A DNA stretch of 64,000 nt from Clusia tigrina (taxonomy: Eukaryota > Arthropoda > Insecta > Diptera > Clusiidae). The DNA lies in the NCBI GenBank assembly GCA_920105625.2, contig CAKKTE020000090.1:1030501-1094500 (forward strand), in the 5' to 3' direction. Position numbers and translations under genes: made by a program. The number at the start of each line of letters is the position of its first letter. Position 1 is the stretch's first letter. The notes under the pieces were generated by a model. The model ran no database searches, was not told the DNA's origin, and saw only the letters and a list, made by a program, of their open reading frames with translations. Shown here piece by piece: positions 1-11,115 of this stretch.

Positions 1-1405
1 AGAGCCCGGTCTACGCCATGCTGCCTAGCAGAGCCGCACATACTGTCGAAAGTAGCATTGTCAAACGCACCCTCTATGTCCACAAAGATGCCCATTGCGT
101 ATTCTTTCCTGTCGATGGCTCGCTCTATCCTTCCAACAAGGTTTTGCAGAGCCGTCTCGCAGGATTTTCCGCTTTGATAGGCATGCTGAAATGGAGAGAG
201 TGGATGCGTCTTCAGAGATTCCCTACGCATGCGAAGCTCCACCAGCCGTTCTAAACTCTTTAGCATGAACGAGGTCATACTAATAGGTCTGAAGCTCTTG
301 GGATTGGTGTAGTCGTCTCTTCCAACCTTAGGAATGAAAGCAACCCTCACCATCCTCCAAGAGCGTGGTACATAGGCCAGCGCGAGACATGCAGTGAAGA
401 TCTTCTTCAGTGCTGTCAACACTAACTCAATGCCTTCCTTCAACACAATCGGATATATGCCATCCAGTCCGGGCGACTTGAAGCTGTCAAAGGATTTGAT
501 AGCAAATCCAATAGCAGCCTCATTCGCCACAGTTCTGGCGACATACCAATCATGTCGAGAGGGCGCAGCTGCACTGACAACATTTCCGACCAAAGGTGGT
601 TGTTGACGGGCTATGCTTACCTGATTTCCTGGAAAGTGTGACTCCAACAGCAAGCTGAGTGTCTCACTTTGCCTCTCCGTATAGGAGCCATCAGGTTTCC
701 TGAGCGACCCCAGCTTAGCGGTTTGGTCCTTTTTCAGGACTTTCACCAGTTTTGCCGTGTCACTCAGGGATTCGATATCACTGCAGAAGTCTCTAAAAGA
801 AGTCCTTTTCGAGTCCCGAATTAGCTTCTTGTAGTCCCTCTGAACACGTCGATATCGTTCCCAGTCCTCGTCAAGATTCGTCTTGAGGGCCCGGCTGAGG
901 AGTTTTCTAGACTCACGCCTCAGCACCTGAAGCTCTCGGTTCCACCATGGAACAGGAGTCCGGCTAAGAGGAGGTCTAGTTGGGCAGGCTAGCTCGAAGC
1001 TGTTTGTTAGAGCGGTGTTGAGATGTTCAATGTTATGTTCAGGCTGGAGGAGGCAATATACTCGAAAAGTCGAGAGCCCCGCTCATTGCACTTGCTGCTG
1101 CCCCAGATCGTATGCTGGGCATTAGCATCGCAGCAAAAAACCAGACCAAGACTGCGCCGCTCACAGAACCCTACGAGAGTAGCGACCTTCCCAGGTGGTG
1201 GCGCCTCCAAAGCATCGTAAGGAAAGTAAGCAGATGCAATCACAAACCTCGACCATCCGTGCATACTCTTAAAACTAATCTCTGCCGCAACCAGATCCTG
1301 ACAACAGAATGCGTCAAGGCAGGTCGCTGCGAGATGGGATGATATTATAAGACCGGCTGTAGGTCTAATCGAGTTTCTGTCATATAATATCGTGGCCCCT
1401 TTCAA
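1..1405 (-). pseudogene. LOA-type LINE ORF2: endonuclease plus partial reverse transcriptase
   Basis: From 1405 down to 1007 the minus strand encodes an endonuclease-like segment with AAEISF, ASAYFPYDA, CDANAQHTIWGSS and a downstream NERG motif, as in exonuclease/endonuclease/phosphatase-fold LINE nucleases (CDANAQH...WG is the catalytic loop around the Asp and Asn). Below 1000 the frame breaks, and the RT fingers and palm up to the IEGAFDN motif are readable in pieces before the window ends. The enzyme would nick target DNA and prime reverse transcription. This copy is inactivated by frameshifts and stops. Confidence 0.65.
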
Positions 1406-1579
1406 CGAGCCAAGGCCACAGAGGCGACCCCTAAAGACCCAGGGCTCTTGTACTGTTGTTATGTGGGGTGATGTGTGCAGCAGGGCGAGTCGTTAGGAGT
1501 ACAGTAGCGGCTTTAGAATGCTGCAAGTTGATCTGCGTTACTGTCAAAGGACGATAGCTACGAGAATCGTCCGAGCCAC

Positions 1580-2810
1580 TCATCTAGGAAAGACATGAAA
1601 AGTTACAGTCCCGAAGAAGAGACTCAGACGGCTCCGGTACCGAGAAACCATGACATCAACAGAGGCCTCATCCATTCGTACCACAAGACTAGCACCTTCT
1701 TTACCATCCCAGCTGCTACCCTTGGTGTGCGAAAGAACTCGCCAAAGCCTCGTGTTGATGCCAGGGCTCTGAGCACGCAGACAGGAAAGGACATCTGCGG
1801 TCGTCAGATCGGGATCCGGAATCCAGCAGATGGCCTTCCTGAGGGACACACCTACTTCGCTATAGGCCGCGAAGCGAGTGGTCCCCATGGGGGGAACGTC
1901 ATTGACTACACCCCTGAGCCAATCAAAGTTGGCCTGAGACGCGTACGACACCTGTAGAGTGCCGTCCTTTGTCTCATAGCCTTTCGTATTAGCTTCAGGA
2001 CCGGAGGCAATGACGCGACGCATCAAATGACCTTTGCAGTATTTTATCTCTGCATCAGTCAGCCGATGGTCAGGCCCCAGCTTCCCAATCACCGCCATTG
2101 GTTGCGGGCCGTTAGCCTTCTCGCTGTGCGATGGCTTCGCTGCACCTTTGGAAGGGCTTGGGCGAAGGTCCGGCTCACCACCCTCCATTGGCAAAGACTT
2201 CGCTGGGCAGATGGTTTCGCTGGGTGCGAGGGGCTGGGCAGACTGCAGCTTATTGGCAACATTCTTCCCCGCCACATTAGCCGCCACCGAGGTTTCGCTC
2301 GTACCCTTTGGGGTCCTGGCGCCACCAGCAGTAACAGCTGCTGGGCAGGTGGGTATGTTGTTTTCAGCAACAATCTTCCGCCGCTTACCTCGCGAGCGAG
2401 ATTTCGGAGCGGTCAATCCCTCCGCAGGCTCGGTGGCTTCCGTGGGTGTCACTTCCGCCGACCTGGGCCTTTAGGAGGGAGTTGACACAGAACTGCCGGT
2501 AGAGCCACGTGAGGATTTCTCCGGCACAAGCCTAGCAAGCCGCTTCCTTCTCTTCCTCCTCGCTTGAGTTCGCGTTGCCCCGGAACCACTGGTCGGTCGT
2601 TCCGCCACTGGTAACTTCCCGACGCAGGCCCTCTGGCTCCAGGTTACGTTCCTCCGTCTCTGAAGAAGAAGAGATTGTGGTAACAACCCCCGTCTCCTCC
2701 AGGATGCGCTCTCGCTGATAAAGGCGAGAGACTTTAGCGATGGTTGGGGCTCCAGAATCCGTGCCCCTGCCGCCGAAGCGGGTGGATTTCCACAATGCAC
2801 ATAAGTGACT
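1580..2810 (-). pseudogene. LOA-type LINE ORF1 (Gag-like, DUF4780-like)
   Basis: The N-terminal half (about 2810-2470) reads in one frame and contains a FGGRG-type segment, then a charged serine/glutamate-rich stretch. The C-terminal half (2452-1580, about 290 codons) reads in another frame, so at least one frameshift separates them. The C-terminal half has a low-complexity basic linker (KSRSRGKRRK), then a folded region beginning GPDHRLTDAEIKYCKGHLMR that resembles the DUF4780 domain found in fly LINE ORF1 proteins. No CCHC knuckles are visible. The likely role is RNA binding and chaperoning of the LINE RNA. Identification rests on pattern recognition. Confidence 0.6.
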
Positions 2811-2984
2811 TATGATACTTATTATTTCATGAAAGAGGATCAAAAATGCAGCGATGAAGCAAATGGTGCATTAGCATAAAATGAGTATCGACAGTATATT
2901 GAAAACACTACAACGATGTAGTCCTAGACGCAGGAAGTAAATCAGCCGAACAGTATAAAGAGGACATAAACCTTCACCGGATAT

Positions 2985-3885
2985 TTTCATTAGGAAATAA
3001 ATTATTGAGAAAATAAAGCTGAGGAGAAAAGCTGAGGGTGGCAGTTAACTAGATGACCTGAGGCTAAACGCAATTTAAACCTAGTCTACAAAAATCTTAA
3101 AAAAAGTTTTACAAAAAGACAAAATATAGAAGTAGAAAATTATCTAAAAAATTTGGCGCCTACTCATAATAGTAACTACTCATTGTGGAAATTAACAAAA
3201 AAGTTAACAACAAACAGATAAGGCCACCACTACGGAAAGATGGCAACTCATGGGTATATACCAATAAAGAAAAAGCAACAACACTGGCTAAATACTTTGA
3301 AAAATTATTTAAATATTGACATGTTTGTTCTCTTTATTACTAAAATACAAATAGAAGAAATATTAAATTGTATTAAAAAAAGAATGAACCACGAAAAGGC
3401 ACCAGAATATGATATGTTGACAGGCAAAACAATTGCAGAGATATCTACAATAGGATATATATACTTACGGAATGTTATCAACTCAATGTTTCGAATCTAA
3501 TTATATTCCAAAGTATGGAAAGTTGCTCATCTAATTGCATTGACGAAACCGGGGAAAAGATTCTACAAGCGAATCATCGTAATGTATCTTCGTTCCCATA
3601 ATTACTAAAATTGGTGAAAAACTATTGCATAAAAGGCTTAGTCAGATTCTTAACCATAAAAATATAATACAAAATCATCAATTTGGCTTTAGAAAACAAC
3701 ACTCACCGATTTAACAGATACACCATAACAAATAAAATTACGACGCACCTAGGATAGAAGCGTTACTGTGCTGCTGTATTTTTGGACGTCGCAAAAGCAT
3801 TTGACAAAGCCTTACTGCACAAACTGAAGACAATGCTTTCAGTTGACTACAATTTGATCGTCGAAAGTATGAGAATAAAGTATTT
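2985..3885 (+). pseudogene. Jockey-clade LINE ORF2 fragment (decayed RT)
   Basis: Plus-strand relic of a Jockey-type ORF2, readable only in short pieces across frames. It starts with a SLWKLTKKLTT-type linker and an EKATTLAKYFEKLF segment, then NHEKAPEYD (RT region 1), HQFGFRKQHS (region 2) and FLDVAKAFDKA (region 3, with the first catalytic Asp). The same motifs occur in the better preserved Jockey element at 4967-9669, so the two belong to the same broad clade. Multiple stops and frameshifts make it non-functional. No poly(A) tail or target duplication was found. Confidence 0.7.
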
Positions 3886-3900
3886 TTCACTATCCTATGT

Positions 3901-4080
3901 TGGGTACCTCCCGTACAATCCTAATTTTGTTTGCTTTCTATCTCTGGAACCATTCACTCTACAGTACTGGAATTTAAGACGTAGTCATGTGATATCAATT
4001 CGGCATTACTATAAAAATATCAGCAGGATCAATGAAGGGGCGGGGTACCTCCAATACAATCCTAATTTTGTCTGCTCTTC
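3901..4080. repeat. Pair of direct repeats about 37 bp
   Basis: Positions 3901-3938 and 4044-4080 are near-identical direct repeats. Both start GGGTACCTCC, continue TACAATCCTAATTTTGT and end with a pyrimidine-rich stretch. They are separated by about 105 bp that I cannot assign. They lie at the 3' end of the decayed Jockey relic. A tandem duplication or ends of a small unknown insertion are both possible. Confidence 0.5.
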
Positions 4081-4230
4081 GAAATTAATATTGATTTTCT
4101 TTATTTTATTTTTCTACTTTATTTAAAAAAATATATTACTTTTTTCACTTTACATTTAACTTTTAAGATATCAAACAATGAATATGGTAGTTATGTTAAT
4201 GAAATACATTGAATTGGGAAAATGAATGGC

Positions 4231-4470
4231 GGTCATCGTCTACAGCGCTACATTCCTCTTTCTGTCATAGATCCCATCCCCACATATCCATTTGATCTTC
4301 ATCAAAGAATGGACCGTCATCATCATATTCGGGCAAGGGAAAATCATTTTCCCACGGCACAATGCCAAAAACGATCGATATCCACGTGGAATCTATCGTT
4401 AACGGCGAATAAGTTGTGTCCACTGTCGACGTACTTGAGGTAACCGGCGCGGTACAGCTTCATCTGAAAT
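4231..4470 (-). pseudogene. Coding-like remnant, unidentified protein C-terminus
   Basis: The minus strand starts with an acceptor-like tract ending in CAG at about 4467. It then reads MKLYRAGYLKYVDSGHNLF, then DRFHVDIDR, and after a single frameshift DFPLPEYDDDGPFFDEDQ followed by a stop. The acidic tail and aromatic content look like genuine protein rather than chance, but I do not recognise the family. It could be an exon of a decayed host gene, a processed gene fragment, or part of an unrecognised element. No similar block is seen elsewhere in the window. The rest of 4130-4490 shows nothing. Confidence 0.35.
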
Positions 4471-4489
4471 CGGGCCTAAAAAATTCCTA

Positions 4490-4866
4490 GAACAGAACTG
4501 CGACACACAACATCAGCACACTTTCAGTTTCTAATTTAATATTTCACTTTCTATTTATACTTACGATCGATGAGAGAGTGGCAGCAAGCAGCGTGAGCGT
4601 CGTGTTAGCAACGAGAGTTAACTAGTGATCGCCAAGAGCGATGTAAATATAATGGTGTGGTGCAACAACTGACTAACTGAAGCACACTATAAGCGAAGAC
4701 GAAGTGTGAGAAGCGAGCAAACTTTTAAAGCCAATAGTTGTTGGACGAATACTAATAAGCCAATTGTTCCAACTTAAAAAGGAATTGGTTGATTATTACA
4801 TAATCCAGCGATACGAATCCAAGTATTAAGCTTGGTATAAATTGTCAGAAAGGCAATTACGTAACA
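4490..4866 (+). repeat. Diverged LTR remnant related to the 11116-13986 element
   Basis: The last about 100 bp resemble the ends of the LTRs at 10536-13986: a GATTATTACATAATCCAGCG block, a TACGAATCC block, then AAATTGTCAGAAAGGCAATT and a terminal GTAACA. It is followed by ATAT (4867-4870), the same four bases that flank the better preserved copies. The left boundary is not clear. No internal coding sequence remains, so it is a solo or truncated LTR. Confidence 0.5.
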
Positions 4867-4887
4867 ATATATATGTACGAGTATATA

Positions 4888-4912
4888 CTAGCTGACCCGG
4901 CAAACGTTGTTC
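4888..4912 (-). other. Helitron 3' terminal hairpin and CTAG end
   Basis: On the minus strand GGCAGAACAACGTTTGCC forms a short hairpin, followed by GGGTCAGCTAG and a T outside. A subterminal hairpin upstream of a CTRR end that abuts T is the diagnostic Helitron 3' end. It is separated from its helicase by the 4.7-kb LINE insertion. Confidence 0.7.
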
Positions 4913-5156
4913 TGCCTAAAATAATTATTTTATACCAAGGTTTGTTTTGAAATGTATTTCAATTATTTTATTTTTATTATTTTTTTATTTCTTCCTCTAT
5001 ATATTACAATCTATAACAATAATATTAAGTAATATTTTGTGCCGGTTTGGATTGAATATGCTCTTTTTGCCAGTGCCAAAAGAACTTCTTTTATTTATTT
5101 GTTTATTAAATTTTCTCTATTTATCCATCATTTTATTTATGTATATAATTAATTAT

Positions 5157-7837
5157 TTATTTTGTTATTGTTATGTATTTATTTTTTTTAAACCTTCCTG
5201 TAAGTTCTGCAGGGGTAATTCGCTTCCATCTTCTTGGAGTTGCACCCTCCGTGTCTGCTGCACTACGCAGTTCCAGGTTTTGATGGCCTCTCAGTCGGTG
5301 TATATGTTTGGTGATTGTGTCCGTGATGGTTTCAATGTGTAGGTCGCGGCGTATAACCTCGTTCGGGATATACCATTCAGCATTTGTAATTGCTCGTAGT
5401 ATTCTTGACTGCATTCGTTGTATTAAATTTAAGTGTGATATGCTAGCTGTGCCCCATATCTCGATTCCATATTTCCAGATAAGTGCTATTATTGTCTTTT
5501 ATATTATTAGTTTGTTGTAGAGAGATAGTCTAGATGCTCGTCCAAGTAGCCAGCTTAATTGTCGGTACTTATTTTTTGCATCGTTTCGCTTGTTAATGAT
5601 GTGCTGCTTCCAAGTCAATTTTTCGTCTATGGTTATTCCAAGATATTTTGCAGCAGAGTGAGTTTTTAATTTCTTTGCCCTTTATAGCAAGGCTGTATTT
5701 TGTCGATTTTCTGTTTGTATATACAACTTGTACAGTTTTGTCTTTATTTATCTCTATTCCCCATAAGTCACACCATGCTACTACATTGTCCAATATATGT
5801 TGGATTGCATTTGTTGTCTTTTTTTCTTCATTGTGTGATGCCATTTAAACTGTGTCGTCTGCGAATGTTGCTATCATCGCATTGCTTTTCGTTGGAATTG
5901 GTATATCTGCTGTGAATATTAAGTATAGTAGAGGTCCTAATACGCTGCCTTGTGGTACTCCAGCTGTCATTGGTAGGATGTCTGAGCAATCCTCGTCATA
6001 TTTTATGTAGAATTGTCGTTCGCTTATATAGCTCTTTAAAATGTCATAATAATTTTGTGGAAATATTCCCTTAAGTTTATATAGAAGTCCTTTGTGCCAC
6101 ACCTTGTCGAATGCTTTTGCAATGTCCAAGTATACAGCTACGCAGTATTTTTTGTTGTCTATACTTTCAAGGATTTTGTTTACAACCCTGTGGACCTGTT
6201 GCACAGTTGAGTGTTGTCTTCTAAATCCAAACTGATGGCTGGGTATTAAATTTTTTGTTGTTAAGACTGGCTCTAATCTGTCCTGTAGTATCTTTTCAAA
6301 TACTTTCGATAGTATTGGCAATAGACTGATAGGTCGGTAAGAAGTTGTTTTGGTGGCATCTTTTCTTGGCTTGCTGATGGCTGTTATCTGTGCAACTTTC
6401 CATAAGCGAGAGAAATACTTAGTTTCTAGCATGCAGTTAAATATATTTCGGATATATATTATAGCTATATCAGGCATTTCTTTTAGCATTTTCGCGCTTA
6501 TCAGATCATATCCTGGCGCCTTTTTGTCTTTTCATTTTTTAATTTTGTTTTTGATTTCTGCTACTGACGTCTTTTTTGATTTGGATTGCGGGAAATTTAT
6601 TACATTGTCAAGATGAGTGGTTTGATTGTCCATTTCGCTTGTAAATATTTCAAGGAAATGTTTGGCCAGTGTGTTGGCTTTGTCTTTACTTGTTTTCGCC
6701 CATGTACCGGTTTGTGTTTTGATAGGAGGTTTGTGTATTATTGCACCAGTGAGTTTTTTCGTATCCTTCCAAAGAGAGTAATGTTTTGTTGATGTGGTCG
6801 TTCCCAAGTTCAGCATATGTTTTTCTAGTTCCTTTTCTCTGTTTTTCTGAAGGAAAATTTTTAATTCATTTGTTGCTTTGTTTAGGTTGCGTTTATCTTC
6901 CGGATTCCTAGTGATTTGCCATGTTTTCCGGAGCTTCCTTTTCCATTTAATTTTTCCCTTGATGGTATAGTGTCCGTATTTGCTAACGTTAGCTTTGGTG
7001 TTGAAGCTGTGATTACTTCGATGACGCTATCATTGAAGTATGCGATTGCGGAATTGATTTCATTTTTTGTTTTTAATCGTATATCTATTTTTAGTTGTTT
7101 TTCCAGTGCTAGACGAAAATTATTCCAGTCAGTTTTATTGTTATAGATGCCTGAGAAAAGTCTTGTCTCTATTGATCCTAGTAATAATGTCATTAGGATT
7201 GGGGAGTGGTCTGAGGATAATTCTAAACATGATTTAATAGTTAGCTGTTTATGAAGAATATTTTTTGTGATGCAGAAGTCTATTAAATCTGGTTGTTTTT
7301 TTGTATCTGTTGGCCAATATGTTGGTTCACCAGTGCGAATGAATCGACCATTACTATATCGTATAGCTTTAAGTAACTCGCGTCCTTTTGCGTTTGTCAA
7401 CCTTGATCCCCATAAAACATTTTTAGCGTTATAGTCACCTCCGGCTAAATAGCGATTCCCCAGTTTTTTTTAAATAGTCTAGATATTGTTCTTTTGTGTT
7501 GTTATATTTTGGTGGACAATAGACAGCAGATACTACGATTTGTCCTTTCGAGTCTTTTAGTGCTATTGTGGTTGCTTGAAGGTTTTCTTTTTTATATGCG
7601 TCAAGTTCAATGTAATTCATATTTTTTTTTATAATGATCGCCGTTCCACCGTGAGATTTGTTGTCAGGATGATTTGTGTAATGGATGTCAAAGTTAGGGA
7701 AGTTAACATATGTCTATTGAATTATATAACATCGCATCTATTGAATTATTTATTAGGAAAGTCTTTAGTTCTAGTTCATGGCGCGACAGTCCATTTGCAT
7801 TCCATATTGCTAAATTTATTTTATTTACTGCGTTCAT
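5157..7837 (-). pseudogene. Jockey LINE ORF2: endonuclease and reverse transcriptase
   Basis: The start ATG (7837-7835) sits inside the end of ORF1. The N-terminus reads LAIWNANGLSRHELELKTFL (endonuclease), followed by SAVYCPPKYN and, after a frame break, LSSDHSPILMTL, the C-terminal EN motif with its catalytic His. The RT domain at about 6490-5845 has HQFGFRRQHST, VAVYLDIAKAFDKVWH, AGVPQGSVLGPLLY and FADDTV (active-site DD). A stop falls directly after FADDTV at about 5845. The C-terminal segment to 5157 contains ITNAEWYIPNEVIRRDLHIE. The enzyme would perform target-primed reverse transcription. At least four lesions make it non-functional. Confidence 0.8.
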
Positions 7838-9458
7838 CTATTTTGCATACAAGCATAGTTACTATGTTCATCATACTGGTCAATTGATTTATTAGTTGTT
7901 TCATCATTGTTTTTAATTCGGATAGATCGTCATTGTTTGATATTATTTCATATGTGCTGTTGCTTTTTATTTGATTTGGCTCCTGTGATATTGTTTCCAT
8001 TTGTGCAGCTTGAGCGTATGAAATACCAGAGATGATCTTCTGGCCATTTATTTTTTTATTGTGATTGTTTTGGTTTGTTTCAATATTGTTTTGTTCATTT
8101 GTTTCTTTCTTGCGTAGTGTAGGGTATCTCTGGACTTGTAGAGCTTTATATATCGCACATCCTCTGTAGTTTGCCGTGTGGTTTTCACCGCAATGTACGC
8201 ATATAATATTTACTCTATCAGCGTCGATTTTAATTGTGCACATGTTTGTCTTGTGTTTTCCAGCACATTTGACACACACCGGGTCTATCTGGCAGTAGTT
8301 TCTTGTGTGGCCGTACTTTTGGCAATTTGTGCATTGGGGAATTGTTCTCTTTTGTGGGGTGGCTCAAAGCTAATTTTGCAGTGTAGGAGGTGAGTAATGT
8401 CGTATATGCCTTTATTGTTATCTTTTATTTTCAATTCAATTGAAAATAGTGAAAGTGGTTGTTTTACTTTGGCACCATTAGCTATTTGGATGTTATGGAT
8501 ATTTGTCACTTCATGGCCTAGTTCGGCTAATTCGTTTTTAATGTCTTCTGTGTCGGTTGAATGGTGCATATTTCGTAGTACCATTCTAAAGCCTCGCTCA
8601 TCTTTTGGTCGAAATGTGTAATACTTTGTCCCTTTTTGCTTTAATAATTCAATTACTTTTGTGTAGTGTGTGGATTCTTTTGGTTGAATTTTTATTTCGT
8701 TCTTGCTGCATGGAATTTAGTGCTTCAGATAAGGCTTTTATATTTTCAACATTCTGAACATATATAGGAGGCGGTTTTTGTAAACGTTGCGCAATTGGTT
8801 TTTGTATATTAATGTTCGCATTTGTCCCACTGTTGTTTTGTTCTTCACTGTTGTCTTGAGAGTCCGTTTTGTCATTTACTGCTAACAGTTCGAATCTGTT
8901 TGTTGTGTTTGGAGGGATAGGCTTGCTCAGCCAATATTTTTGGAGTGATGTTTGTGTTGTGTTGAACATTTTATTTTTCTGTCTTTTGTTACTAGTATTT
9001 TGTTCATTTAACTTGTTTGGCGATTGTTTTTCGCGGTTTCGTTTTGTGTTTTTATTTTCGGTAATTTTATTACTGGTTTTAATATTTATATTTTGTACTT
9101 GCGTGTTTGTTGTTGCTGATGAAATTGGTGTTGTTCCGATTGCCATTATTGGTGAGTTGCAGCTAATCGTTACCGTCGCAGTCACCGGTGTTACAGTTGT
9201 GGTAGAGGAGCTTTGAGTTGTTATTGTGGTTGCTGAAGTAGTAACTGGTGGATAAAACTCCATAGTGGGAGTCGCGCATTGGACACTCCAAGGTAGGGAA
9301 TTGCTGACACCTAGTAGAGCGGGAGAGCAAGATCGTGCTCTGCTCTCTGTCACTTCGACCGGCAATTTGGAGTTGCCGTTGTTTTCGTTTGAGACGAAAG
9401 AAAAATATGCGTTTCTTTTTGTTGCTGTGTTTTGTTTAAGTGTGTCAGCCACACTCAT
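7821..9458 (-). pseudogene. Jockey LINE ORF1: Gag-like protein with CCHC knuckles
   Basis: The start at 9458 (MSVADTLKQNTATKRN) opens a low-complexity Ser/Thr/Asn-rich N-terminus to about 8649. A frame change then leads to RNMHHSTDTEDIKNELAELG, a PRE-C2HC/RRM-like region typical of Jockey ORF1, and a second change to the zinc-knuckle segment CVKCAGKHKTNMC and CVHCGENHTANYRGC (8279-8150). It ends with ...CKIDERSK and a stop at 7821. The protein would bind the element RNA and form the particle. The CCHC arrangement matches the short Gag piece at 18977-19318, a related family. Confidence 0.75.
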
Positions 9459-9810
9459 TATAAATTTGTGATTTGTTCTTATTTTATTCTATTTTAAAAG
9501 ATGTGTCCCAGTAAGTGACCGGTAGATTCGTTCTACTCGATCACTGCACTATTGCACTTTTTCTTTACAACTTAAGTTACTTTAACTTAATAAATTTGTA
9601 TTGAAGAATTAATTTTTGCGGAGCGAGCTTAAACACGTCTGCACTGTTCAAAACTGTTCAAACTTTTTTTTTCAATTATGGTAGGAATATTTTTATAAGA
9701 ATGAGATGAAATTCATTATGTTATTTTAGATACAAATTATATTTTCGATTTAATAAATTCAGTTTTGTTTCACGTACTGCAATGTTCATCTGATCTTAGT
9801 AAATAATAAT

Positions 9811-10531
9811 TTATTGTAAAGCCAAAGTGTGAGCAATATTTTTTGTTTCTCCATTTTGAGCGTATACAAGGAAATTGTTGTTCTTACCAACTCTGGAGAA
9901 GGCTACATATAATTGACCATAACCGAAGCATAAAGTTTCTAAATCCAAGCCGCAGACATGTATCGACAGGCCTTTGGATTTGTTGATTGTTATTGCATAT
10001 GCCTGACGAAGTGGGAATTGTAATCGTTTAAATGCAATTTGAGAATCTGTTGGAATCATCGGGATAATTGGCAATAAAAGATCCTCTTATTAAATTTGCT
10101 CTTGATAATTGTCGATTCAATGTTACCCAATATTTTCTTGACTACCAACCGTGTTCCGTTACATAATTTTAGTGCATTTAGATTTCGTAGCAGTATGATT
10201 GGTGATATAACTTTAAAAATTAAATTATGTGGTGGAAGACATGTTTTGAATGTGGATATTTATGGTATCGGCATCAATATTTTTTGCTGCTAAAATTGCC
10301 CTATTGTTCGGCCATCGATGATTGTTAATATTATCTCGAATGTTTGGAAACATAACTGGAATTAATGCGTCTCTAGATGGCACAGTGATGCAAAAATTAT
10401 CTGGTAACTTTGTCTGGCTCATTGGATTTACATTAATTTTCCCTTCTCCAATATCAAGCTATTTCTTTGATAATAATGCAGCAGATGGATCATTTTGAAG
10501 TTGGACATGCATATTTGTTGTTAATTTCAAT
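9811..10531 (-). pseudogene. Helitron Pif1-like helicase, C-terminal part
   Basis: The minus strand reads LTTNMHVQLQNDPSAALLSK (about 10531), PDNFCITVPSRDALIPVMFP, then NNHRWPNNRAILAAKNIDAD. After a gap it reads FPLRQAYAITINKSKGLSIH and LCFGYGQLYVAFSRVGKNNN, ending at 9811. AITINKSKG and QLYVAFSRV are the last helicase motifs (V and VI) of the SF1 Pif1 family carried by Helitrons. Frame changes and stops show it is dead, and the N-terminal helicase and Rep domains are absent. The helicase would unwind DNA during rolling-circle transposition. Confidence 0.8.
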
Positions 10532-10535
10532 ATAT

Positions 10536-11111
10536 TGTTACGAAATTGCCCTCTTGACAATTCACTCTGTTACAAAATTGCCCTCCTGACAATTCCTCTA
10601 ACTCTCTGTACTCGGACTCGTACCACTGGACTGTGTAGTAATCAAACAATCGCTGGTTAAATTAAAATAATTAGCTTTATTTAATTATTGCTATTTACAC
10701 ATTTAATATTAGGCTTAAAGTTTACTTAGTTATTATTTGCACTTTATTTAACACTTTATTTAATAAGTAATTTCATCACTTTGCACAATTACAAATACTG
10801 CTGCTTTGATTATAATGCTAGATGCACACACTTTTACGGTCTCTGATCTACTGTCTTCCACTTTGAACAGTCTTGTCGCTTTTAAAGTTTTCGAATGGTT
10901 GGAGTCGAAAATTCTACGCTATTCTCGTATTTTCTAGAAGCTTCTATCCACTTCGACAGAAGTCGAGAATATTCTTTTTGATATTACCGACGGATGGTTC
11001 TTGAATAAGCTTTTATTCGAATAGTTCGCATCTTGACTCACAGGGGGCACTCATTCTCCAGATGGGATCCTAAAAGTATGCAATCCCTTTTCACTGAGCT
11101 ATCACGTTTCA
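10536..11111 (-). repeat. Solo LTR, inverted relative to the adjacent element
   Basis: It begins TGTTACGAAATTGCC and ends CACGTTTCA, which is the reverse complement of the LTRs of the element to its right. It is flanked on both sides by ATAT (10532-10535 and 11112-11115), so it carries its own target duplication and is a genuine insertion reduced to one LTR. It shares the duplicated LTR end (two 32-bp units) with the other copies. Length is 576 bp. Confidence 0.85.
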
Positions 11112-11115
11112 ATAT

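Larger units (their letters stand above)
1..2810 (-). mobile_element. LOA-type non-LTR retrotransposon, 3' part outside window
   Basis: Minus-strand LINE whose 5' end lies near 2810 and whose RT domain runs off the left edge. Order on the minus strand: ORF1 (about 2810-1580), then ORF2 with apurinic-type endonuclease (1405-1007) and the start of the reverse transcriptase (about 1000-1). The ORF1 carries a DUF4780-like C-terminal domain, and the RT region has the FVDIEGAFDNATF-type motif that I associate with LOA/BS-like elements. Reading frames are broken, so this copy is dead. A second LOA-type fragment lies at 13991-15235 on the opposite strand. Confidence 0.75.
4967..9669 (-). mobile_element. 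Nearly full-length Jockey-clade LINE with target duplication
   Basis: Minus-strand element of about 4.7 kb with an AT-rich, A-rich 3' end at 4967 and its 5' end near 9669. It is bounded by a direct repeat of about 10 bp, TTTCAATTAT, at 4957-4966 and 9670-9679. It contains ORF1 (Gag-like, 9458-7821) and ORF2 (endonuclease-RT, 7837-5157), which overlap by 17 bp. Both are damaged by a few frameshifts and stops. Removing it joins the two halves of the surrounding Helitron. Confidence 0.8.
4888..10535 (-). mobile_element. Helitron (3' part), split by a Jockey LINE
   Basis: On the minus strand a Pif1-type helicase C-terminus (10531-9811) is followed by non-coding sequence to 9680. The sequence then resumes beyond the inserted LINE at 4966 and ends at 4888. 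The 3' terminus has the expected Helitron architecture: a short GC-rich hairpin (GGCAGA...TTTGCC, with one mispair) followed by CTAG and then T. No terminal inverted repeats or target duplications are expected for this class. The 5' half, with the Rep nuclease domain, is missing; the sequence is cut at 10535 by an inserted LTR. Confidence 0.75.

Noticed and set aside
8869..9216. Hydrophobic plus-strand ORF (115 codons)
   Set aside because: Antisense of the Ser/Thr/Asn-rich Jockey ORF1, which gives Phe/Leu/Val-rich shadows.
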